A stretch of 6,758 nt of DNA, taken from contig JASHVH010000246.1 in assembly GCA_030039575.1 (NCBI GenBank), positions 1 to 6,758 on the forward strand, given 5' to 3'. The position numbers and the translations under genes are program-made. The notes below the pieces were generated by a model, which was not told where the DNA came from, searched no databases, and saw only the letters and a list, made by a program, of their open reading frames with translations. Shown here one piece after another: positions 1 through 4,443 of the stretch. The number at the start of each line of letters is the position of its first letter. The stretch's first letter is position 1. This DNA is from Acidimicrobiales bacterium. GTDB taxonomy: Bacteria; Actinomycetota; Acidimicrobiia; Acidimicrobiales; Palsa-688.

Positions 1-1723
1 CCTCAGCGCCCGAAACGGCACCGGCCCTGTCGACGGCCGCTCGTACCTCCGGCGTAGCCCGGAGGGCGGAAGTCGAGTCTTGGGGACCGGCTTTCAGGCT
101 GGCCAGGTACTGCACCGTTTTCCCGTCGGGGGAAACGAGCTCCACCAGCGAGCGGAAGGCGTTGTACTCGGCCGCCGGGATGCTGCTCAACGACGCCGGC
201 TGCGCCAAAGGCAGGTCCGCCGGCGGGCCCAGCTTGGCGTAGAGAGCCTCGAGCTGGCTCGGCGAGATCACGGTGCCGTTGGGGTCGAGCGGGCCGGCTA
301 GCTGGGTGAACAACCCGGAGCTGTGCAGCGAGACCCCGGCCTTGGCCACTGGCGCAGCGTCCGTCCACACGGATTGCCTGTAGCGGAAAACCAGGTTGGC
401 CGGGTTGGCGCTCGACGACGGGAAGTGTTTGGCGAGGGCGGCGTTGCCGGCGGCGGCGTCCGTGCCGGTGGGCGCGCTCAGAGCTCCCGCAAAGCCCGAT
501 GAGTAGTAGCCCAGGGCGGCGAAGGACAGGCCGCCGAACACGATCACACCGGCGGCCAGCGTGCGGCCCGGCTTGGCGACGAGGCGGGCGGCGATGCGGC
601 CCCACCATCCATCGCGCTCGACTTCGCCCACGGTGAGGGGCTTTATATGCCTGGACGGCCAGAACGCGGCCTTTCCGAAGACGGCTAAAAGAGCGGGCAG
701 CAAGGTCAGGCCGGCGAGCAGCATCACGGCAATACCCAGGGCCAGCGGCACACCGAGGTCGTGGTAGAGGCCGAAGCTGGCCAGGAGCAGGGTCAGCAAA
801 GCGAAAATGACTGTGGCCGCAGAGGCGCTGATCGACTCCCCCACTCTGGTCAGGGCGTGCGCCACCGCCACCTTTGGCTCCAGGCCACCTCTGATCTCCT
901 CCCTGGTGCGGAACACCAGGAAAAGCCCGTAGTCGGTCCCGGCACCCAGGATCAACACGATCAGGAGGAGCTCGGTGATCTCCGAGATCTTGAGGCCCGA
1001 ATGAGCCCCTAACGCGCCGATGAACCGCATCGAGACTACGAGCGCGACGCCGGCAGGCGCCAGCGTGATGAGAGGTGCGAGCACTGAACGGAAGATCAAC
1101 AGGAGCAACACGATGATGAAGATGAACGACAGGGACTGCACCTGGTTGCCGGTTTTGTTGGACTGCGCCTGGTTGGCGACGTTGGTGGCGACTGGCCCGG
1201 CCACGTTGAACGAGAGGCCGGCGGCGGCGTTGGCCGGGTCAGCGTTGGCTTTGTCGGTGTTCTTCTGCAGGGCGTCGACGATCGGTTGCTGAGCCGAGAT
1301 ATCGTTCGCGCCGGCGTTGGTAGTGACAAGGATGCGGGCGGCCTGGCCGTCGTCCGAAACGCCCACTACCTTGGCGTTGGTCACACCGTGAACGGCCGCC
1401 GCCGCTTGCACCTGGGCGTTGACGGCGGCCAGGTCCGCGGGGGTCAGACGGGACGACGTGCCTTTGCCGTTGAGCGAAGCGACGATGATCACCTGGCTCT
1501 GACGGCTCACGTTGCCGCTGATCGGAGTGGCCAGGTTGGCCGCCTGCTGGCTCGGGGCGTTCGACGGCAAGAACTGGGAGTTGTCGTTGTTGACTTCGCT
1601 GCCCATCGAGGGTAAGGCGATGCTGGCGATGATGGCGATGGCGACCCATGCGCCGATGACGAGCCAGCGGAAACGGACAGAGAAGCGGCCGAGTCCGGCG
1701 AAGAAGCGTTCGGGGAGGCTCAA
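1..1723 (-). CDS. MMPL/RND-family membrane transporter, N-terminal 574 residues (C-terminus beyond window)
   Basis: This is an inner-membrane RND-type exporter of the MMPL family, which moves lipids or other hydrophobic compounds using the proton gradient; the substrate cannot be told here. The frame is open from a TTG start at 1723 to the window edge. TTG is chosen because an in-frame TAG lies two codons upstream and a GGAG-type ribosome binding site (1732-1737) sits 8 bases away. Visible order: TM1 about residues 20-38, an extracytoplasmic porter domain 40-195, TM2-TM6 about 197-350, TM7 about 388-407, then the start of the second porter domain. The family motif GTDYGLFLVFRTREE is at residues 262-276 (bases 896-940). 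Its Asp264-Tyr265 matches the proton-relay Asp-Tyr pair known in MmpL3. Family members are usually over 700 residues, so the second membrane bundle is missing only because of the window cut. No frameshift is seen. Confidence 0.93.
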   Translation of the reverse strand, partial: MSLPERFFAGLGRFSVRFRWLVIGAWVAIAIIASIALPSMGSEVNNDNSQFLPSNAPSQQAANLATPISGNVSRQSQVIIVASLNGKGTSSRLTPADLAAVNAQVQAAAAVHGVTNAKVVGVSDDGQAARILVTTNAGANDISAQQPIVDALQKNTDKANADPANAAAGLSFNVAGPVATNVANQAQSNKTGNQVQSLSFIFIIVLLLLIFRSVLAPLITLAPAGVALVVSMRFIGALGAHSGLKISEITELLLIVLILGAGTDYGLFLVFRTREEIRGGLEPKVAVAHALTRVGESISASAATVIFALLTLLLASFGLYHDLGVPLALGIAVMLLAGLTLLPALLAVFGKAAFWPSRHIKPLTVGEVERDGWWGRIAARLVAKPGRTLAAGVIVFGGLSFAALGYYSSGFAGALSAPTGTDAAAGNAALAKHFPSSSANPANLVFRYRQSVWTDAAPVAKAGVSLHSSGLFTQLAGPLDPNGTVISPSQLEALYAKLGPPADLPLAQPASLSSIPAAEYNAFRSLVELVSPDGKTVQYLASLKAGPQDSTSALRATPEVRAAVDRAGAVSGAE

Positions 1724-1897
1724 GTCCTAATCTCCTGGTGGGCGCGGCCCAGGGGTGGGCGTGACGGGGTGCGATCCCAGCTTAACGCCGTAAGCCTGAA
1801 GCCGCGATTAATAATCTTCTCAACACAAGACGCCTTAGGCCCCCAGGATTGTTTGGCTGTGACTTAGTTGTTAATGGTTTTTTAACTCGAAGTGCAG

Positions 1898-1908
1898 CCG
1901 AACTTCGG
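1898..1908. repeat. 11-base palindrome CCGAA-C-TTCGG inside a larger inverted repeat
   Basis: A perfect odd-length palindrome. The same bases also form a CGAAGT (1888-1893) / ACTTCG (1902-1907) inverted repeat, so two competing symmetries share one arm. TTTCGAAA (1915-1922) follows within 10 bases. This is consistent with a regulatory site ahead of the MMPL gene, but chance is not excluded. Confidence 0.3.
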
Positions 1909-1948
1909 TGGACCTTTCGAAAAGTGGTGAAGGTTCCATGTAAAGCCG

Positions 1949-1964
1949 AGTGGTCTAGTCCACT
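1949..1964. repeat. 16-base palindrome AGTGG-t-CTAG-t-CCACT, operator candidate
   Basis: The five-base arms AGTGG and CCACT are perfect reverse complements flanking a CTAG core, with one T:T mismatch on each side of the core. The size and symmetry fit a dimeric repressor site. It lies about 230 bases upstream of the MMPL start and about 100 bases past the stop of the ClpP-like gene. No regulator gene adjoins it except the XRE gene more than 700 bases away, so the partner is unknown. Confidence 0.35.
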
Positions 1965-2061
1965 TTCCCCTCGCCGCGAGGCGCGGGCCTTATTTTGTTC
2001 GGTAGTACAGGAATTCTCCGTCGAGCCCGCCCAGGCCGGTGAGCGCGGGCAACAATTCGGT

Positions 2062-2676
2062 TCAGTGGGAAGGCCCGAACCCGAAGGGCCGGGCGGGCCC
2101 CGCCGCCGGCGGTGAAGAGGGCCCCTGGCCCGGGCCCCAGATCTCGTCCACCAGGCCGTACCGAAGCGCATCCTCTGCGCTCAGCCATCGGCCTAACGAG
2201 AGGTCCGCCTCCAGGTGCTCGGCAGGCCGGCCAGTGGCCTGCGCCAAGCGTTTCACGAAGCGCTCCAGCTCGACCCGGTGCTGCTCGGCCCAGGCCGCCA
2301 GTTGGCTGGCGTTCCCGCTCACGGATATCTCCGGTTCGGTCAAGTGGAACTGAGCATGGGGGGCGGCCACTCGCCGGGCGCCGGCGGCCACCACCCCGAC
2401 AGCTGCGCCCTCGGCCCGGCCCAGGCAGGTGACGTAGACGGGGACACCCAGGAGGTCCATCGTGTCGATGAGGGACATGGCCGAGTGCAGCGGGCCTCCG
2501 CTGGACCCCACGTAGAGCTGCACGGCGGAGTCCCCGGTGGCGTCGAGGGCCATCATTTCCGCGCACGCCCGCGCCACCGAAGAGTCGTCGAGGGGCCCCC
2601 AGAGCCTTACCACCCGTCGTTCGAGCAGCTGAGCGTCAAGTGATGAGCGGTCGTCCCAGGGCCCGCCGAGGTTCAT
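2062..2676 (-). CDS. ClpP-fold protein lacking the catalytic triad (ClpP-like/ClpR-type)
   Basis: A 204-residue protein of the Clp protease proteolytic-subunit family. Fold landmarks remain: RVVRLWGPLDD near residue 21, YVGSSGG (55-61) in place of YINSPGG with the oxyanion glycines kept, CLGRAEGAAVGVVAAG (84-99), and LSAEDALRYGLVDEIWG (165-181). Aligned by eye with the ClpP encoded at 3090-3737, the catalytic Ser becomes Gly90, His becomes Thr113 and Asp becomes Gly162. The protein should therefore be proteolytically inactive. The known parallel is ClpR of cyanobacteria and plastids, which enters mixed rings with active ClpP; that role here is inference. The C-terminal 24 residues are rich in Gly and Pro and differ from the usual ClpP tail. 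The ATG start at 2676 overlaps the stop of the upstream HTH gene (ATGA), so translation is probably coupled. The frame is clean, with no sign of decay. Confidence 0.88.
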   Translation of the reverse strand: MNLGGPWDDRSSLDAQLLERRVVRLWGPLDDSSVARACAEMMALDATGDSAVQLYVGSSGGPLHSAMSLIDTMDLLGVPVYVTCLGRAEGAAVGVVAAGARRVAAPHAQFHLTEPEISVSGNASQLAAWAEQHRVELERFVKRLAQATGRPAEHLEADLSLGRWLSAEDALRYGLVDEIWGPGQGPSSPPAAGPARPFGFGPSH

Positions 2677-2954
2677 ATGTCGTCTCTCGTCTCGGCCCGG
2701 ATGAGGGACAGGTTCCAGTCAAGGCGTTGGCCGAGCGCAGCCGCGTACCGTTCCAGCGTCGACAGGCGCAGGTCGGCCTGACCGGACTCCAGCCGCGCCA
2801 CCGCGGACTGGGACGTCCCCATCCGCGCTGCCACCTCCGTCTGGGACAGACCCAGCTCCACCCGGCGGGCCGAAAGGGCAGCCGCCAGCGACTTGCGCTG
2901 CTCAGCCATCTCTTTGAAACCCGGGAAAACCGGGTCATGCCGACGTTCGCTCAT
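2673..2954 (-). CDS. Small XRE/Cro-CI-family HTH transcriptional regulator
   Basis: A 93-residue protein that is essentially one HTH_3 domain. The DNA-binding helices are in QTEVAARMG (38-46) and SQSAVARLESG (48-58), followed by the helix STLERYAAALG (65-75). It should bind DNA as a dimer. ATG at 2954 is preferred over the upstream TTG at 3038, which would add 28 residues unlike this family and run through the divergent promoter. No well-spaced Shine-Dalgarno is present: GGGTGGG abuts the ATG. A TATAGT box (minus strand, 2970-2965) ends 10 bases before it, so the transcript may be nearly leaderless. The gene overlaps the ClpP-like gene by ATGA and faces away from clpP. Regulation of one or both clp genes is inferred from position. 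Precedent: in Streptomyces the HTH protein PopR controls a secondary clpP pair. HigA-type antitoxins look similar, but no toxin gene adjoins it. Confidence 0.85.
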   Translation of the reverse strand: MSERRHDPVFPGFKEMAEQRKSLAAALSARRVELGLSQTEVAARMGTSQSAVARLESGQADLRLSTLERYAAALGQRLDWNLSLIRAETRDDI

Positions 2955-3089
2955 CCCACCCAGCACTATATTAGAAAAAGCATCGCTTATTTGAGATACC
3001 AGATAGCCTATACCGAAGCGTACGCGCAGTGCCCACAACGACTACCGCAGGCAGCCTAAGAGCCTGAGAGACGCAGGAGGAAGCTTTCC
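2955..3089. promoter_or_regulatory. Divergent control region between the XRE/ClpP-like operon and clpP
   Basis: This 135-base region must hold the promoters for both directions. For the minus strand, TATAGT (2970-2965) and the overlapping TAATAT (2973-2968) are -10 candidates without a clear -35. For the plus strand, TTGAGA (2991-2996) and TATACC (3009-3014) are visible, but their 12-base spacing is too short for a standard pair. Possible regulator sites are AAGC-atc-GCTT (2978-2988), ATAG-c-CTAT (3003-3011), ATACC repeated directly 14 bases apart (2996-3000 and 3010-3014), and the palindrome GCGTACGC (3018-3025). The clpP ribosome binding site AGGAGG is at 3075-3080. An autoregulated XRE site overlapping the minus-strand promoter is likely but inferred. 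Confidence 0.6.
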
Positions 3090-3737
3090 ATGTCCGTCAT
3101 ACCCACAGTGCTCGACCAGACGTCCAGAGGGGACCGGGCCTACGACATCTACTCGTTGTTGCTGCGAGAGCGGATCGTGTTCCTCGGCCAGGAGGTCGAC
3201 GACCAGATCGCCAACCTGCTGGTGGCCGAGATCCTGTACCTCGACAGCACCGACCCCGGCAAGGACATCTTCCTCTACATCAACTCGCCTGGCGGCATGT
3301 CTTACGCCGGAATGGCCATCTACGACGTAATGCAGCACGTCAGTTCCGAGGTCTCCACCCTTTGCGTCGGGATGGGAATGTCCGCCGCGGCGATGATCCT
3401 GTGCGGGGGCGCCCCCGGCAAGCGCTTGGCCACTCCCAACGCCAAGGTCATGATCCACCAGGGGAGCGCCGGGACGCGGGGAGCCCCGAGGGACATGGAG
3501 ATCCACCTGCGAGAGGTCCTGGCCACCACCAAGCGGATGGCCCAGATCATCTCTTACCACTCCGGCCGGCCACTCGAGCAGGTCGAGCGCGACATCGACC
3601 GTGACTTCTTCATGACCGCCGAACAGGCCAAAGATTACGGCCTGATCGACGAGATCCTCACGCCGAGACGAGGCATTTCGGCGGAGTTGTTGGCCGAAGC
3701 CGACCGGGCGGCGGCCGAAATGGCCGCCGCGGTCTGA
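3090..3737 (+). CDS. clpP: ATP-dependent Clp protease proteolytic subunit, triad intact
   Basis: A 215-residue cytoplasmic serine peptidase that forms the two-ring ClpP barrel and degrades unfolded or tagged proteins fed by a Clp ATPase (ClpX or ClpC). The signature FLYINSPGGMSYAGMAIYD is at 61-79. The catalytic residues are Ser98 in GMGMSAAA, His123 in VMIHQ and Asp172 in DRDFFMTAEQA. Their spacing is the same as in E. coli ClpP (97/122/171 in the mature protein), and the length is normal for the family. The ATG start is set by a strong AGGAGG (3075-3080) 9 bases upstream. The gene diverges from the XRE/ClpP-like operon, and no Clp ATPase gene lies in the window. Actinobacteria usually carry several clpP genes, with an essential clpP1-clpP2 pair beside clpX. 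This single divergent copy is probably an additional one, but the number suffix cannot be decided here. Confidence 0.95.
   Translation: MSVIPTVLDQTSRGDRAYDIYSLLLRERIVFLGQEVDDQIANLLVAEILYLDSTDPGKDIFLYINSPGGMSYAGMAIYDVMQHVSSEVSTLCVGMGMSAAAMILCGGAPGKRLATPNAKVMIHQGSAGTRGAPRDMEIHLREVLATTKRMAQIISYHSGRPLEQVERDIDRDFFMTAEQAKDYGLIDEILTPRRGISAELLAEADRAAAEMAAAV
3708..3730 (+). other. GC-rich hairpin at the 3' end of clpP
   Basis: A perfect 9-base inverted repeat, GCGGCGGCC (3708-3716) with GGCCGCCGC (3722-3730), around a GAAAT loop inside the last codons of clpP. No T-run follows. It could stabilise or terminate the transcript, or simply reflect the Ala/Glu-rich C-terminal codons. Confidence 0.25.
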
Positions 3738-3818
3738 GTTAGAGCACCTGCGCCGTTCCCCAGCCGCACTGCCGTCGCACTCCGCCCTCCCAGCCGTCGC
3801 TGCGCCTGGCCCTCTATC

Positions 3819-4193
3819 CCGGGCCACCCTTACCGGTGGGTCACATCAGACGAAATGCGGGCCGCCGGGGCCGAAAAAGGGTACCAGGTCCCCGAAGTCG
3901 CCATAGACGGTGAAATCCTCGAAGCCGACCCGCCCCGGAAACTGGTAATGACTTGGCGGATGGTAATGGACGCCGGGCTAGCCGCTGAGGGCTTCACCCG
4001 CCTCACCTATGAGATCGACGAAGCCCCCAACGGCGTCACCCGGCTGACGGTGGCCCACGAGCTCGAGCACGCGCCCAAACTGGCCGTCGTGCTGGCGGGC
4101 GGCATGGAGGACCAAGGAGGCGGTGGTGGTTGGAGCTGGGTCCTCAGCGGCTTGAAGACGCTGCTGGAGACGGGCCAGGAGATGCCCCGCTAG
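3819..4193 (+). pseudogene. SRPBCC/AHSA1-family protein, N-terminal third missing
   Basis: The readable part is the C-terminal two thirds of an AHSA1-like (activator of Hsp90 ATPase homologue) START-fold domain: GEILEADPPRKLVMTWR, then TRLTYEIDE, GVTRLTVAHELE and WSWVLSGLKTLLETG near the end. Family members are usually about 140-160 residues and begin with a TPExVWxALTDPE-like strand and helix, which is absent here. The only in-frame start is ATG 3855 (112 codons), with no good ribosome binding site. Family-like sequence PGHPYRWVT continues upstream of that ATG from about 3819, without any ATG, GTG or TTG. Further upstream, none of the frames I read shows the missing segment. I therefore infer a 5' deletion and probable loss of function. 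A short product from 3855 could still be made. It sits between clpP and the riboswitch and has no evident link to either. Confidence 0.68.
3824..3839 (+). other. Short hairpin between clpP and the SRPBCC remnant
   Basis: CCACC (3824-3828) and GGTGG (3835-3839) form a 5-base stem with a six-base loop. There is no T-run. It overlaps the start of the SRPBCC remnant, so it may be incidental. It could serve as a weak stop for clpP transcription. Confidence 0.15.
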
Positions 4194-4208
4194 GAGGCTT
4201 CGGCTCCT
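4192..4208 (+). terminator. UUCG-loop hairpin after the SRPBCC remnant, possible terminator
   Basis: The bases AGGAG-g-C(TTCG)G-CTCCT form a 5-base stem plus a C-G pair closing a UUCG tetraloop, with one bulged G. This is an unusually stable small hairpin that begins within the stop codon of the SRPBCC remnant. No T-run follows, which is common in high-GC organisms but weakens the call. Its last base is also the first base of the -35 box of the next promoter. Confidence 0.4.
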
Positions 4209-4237
4209 TGCTCGTCGCCCCGCCGCCGGCCTAGAGT
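4208..4237 (+). promoter_or_regulatory. Sigma70-like promoter of the cobalamin uptake operon
   Basis: TTGCTC (4208-4213) and TAGAGT (4232-4237) are separated by 18 bases. TAGAGT fits the TANNNT -10 typical of actinobacterial housekeeping promoters. The predicted transcript start is near 4243-4245, just before the long helix that closes the riboswitch aptamer. This placement supports the call, although a start there would leave out the outermost short helix described for the riboswitch. Confidence 0.55.
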
Positions 4238-4359
4238 CGCAACAGCAACCTACTGGTCAGCGAAGTCCGGTGAGAAGCCGGCGCTGTCCCGCAACTGTCG
4301 TCCTCTCCGCCACATCGGGCGAGGGGGCAAGCCAGGTCGCCTGGCCAGTGGGGTGCGAC
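4236..4359 (+). promoter_or_regulatory. Cobalamin riboswitch aptamer
   Basis: Two conserved blocks of the cobalamin riboswitch are present. One is the core CCGGTGAGAAGCCGG followed by GCGCTGTCCCGCAACTGT (4281-4298). The other is the B12 box AGCCAGGTCGCCTGGC (4330-4345). Between them is a variable GC-rich arm (about 4302-4327). A 12-pair helix, CCTACTGGTCAG (4249-4260) with CTGGCCAGTGGG (4341-4352), closes the aptamer. An outer 6-pair stem, GTCGCA (4236-4241) with TGCGAC (4354-4359), is also possible. The RNA binds adenosyl- or another cobalamin and lowers expression of downstream uptake genes. The genes that follow are a binding-protein-dependent importer, as expected for such a switch. Confidence 0.93.
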
Positions 4360-4443
4360 AAAGCACGTCGAGGTAACGAGCTTGTCGCAGGGTCAACCCC
4401 TGTCCTCAGGCAAACCTCGACCAAACAAAACGAGGAATTGACC
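4360..4443 (+). promoter_or_regulatory. Riboswitch expression platform with alternative pairings that can hide the ribosome binding site
   Basis: The segment CCTCG (4415-4419) has two possible partners. It can pair with CGAGG at 4369-4373, extended to eight pairs as GTCGAGGT (4367-4374) with ACCTCGAC (4414-4421). Or it can pair with CGAGG at 4431-4435, which is the ribosome binding site of the GTG at 4444, across an A/C-rich 11-base loop. The two pairings exclude each other, which is the pattern of a translational switch. A further CAGGG/CCCTG hairpin (4389-4403) lies between the arms. No terminator with a T-run is seen, so control of translation initiation is more likely than attenuation. 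Confidence 0.6.

Larger units (their letters stand above)
1724..2061 (-). promoter_or_regulatory. 338-base intergenic region upstream of the MMPL gene, AT-rich with several palindromes
   Basis: No convincing gene is seen on either strand. The segment 1803-1890 is far more AT-rich than its surroundings and is the likeliest place for the minus-strand MMPL promoter, but I cannot pick a clean -35/-10 pair. Short inverted repeats are concentrated here: GCTTA/TAAGC (1780-1795, in the presumed 5' leader), GTTAA/TTAAC (1870-1886), CCGAA-C-TTCGG (1898-1908), TTTCGAAA (1915-1922), AGTGG-t-CTAG-t-CCACT (1949-1964) and CCTCG-ccg-CGAGG (1969-1981). Those nearer 1723 may be operators for the MMPL gene. Those nearer 2061 may belong to the 3' end of the ClpP-like transcript. 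Confidence 0.45.

Noticed and set aside
1969..1981. CCTCG-ccg-CGAGG as a terminator for the XRE/ClpP-like operon
   Set aside because: The stem is only five pairs with a three-base loop and no T-run in the right orientation; too weak to list as a terminator.
1849..2115. Plus-strand open frame of 88 codons in the intergenic gap
   Set aside because: TTG start with no ribosome binding site, AT-rich codons unlike the neighbours, no recognisable domain, and its end overlaps the ClpP-like gene on the other strand.
2062..2676. ClpP-like gene called as an active protease or as a pseudogene
   Set aside because: Active is unlikely because all three triad positions are substituted. Pseudogene is unlikely because the frame is full length, clean, and translationally coupled to the upstream gene.
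2673..2954. HTH protein as the antitoxin of a HigBA-type toxin-antitoxin pair
   Set aside because: The HTH domain is compatible, but both neighbours are ClpP-family genes and no RelE/HigB-like small toxin is next to it.
2955..3038. TTG start at 3038 for the XRE regulator
   Set aside because: The added 28 residues are not XRE-like, the codons are AT-rich, and they cover the divergent promoter region.
4270..4443. Upstream GTG start extending the B12-binding protein by 58 codons
   Set aside because: The extension lies wholly inside the cobalamin riboswitch, and it would place a long non-secretory stretch ahead of an obvious signal peptide.
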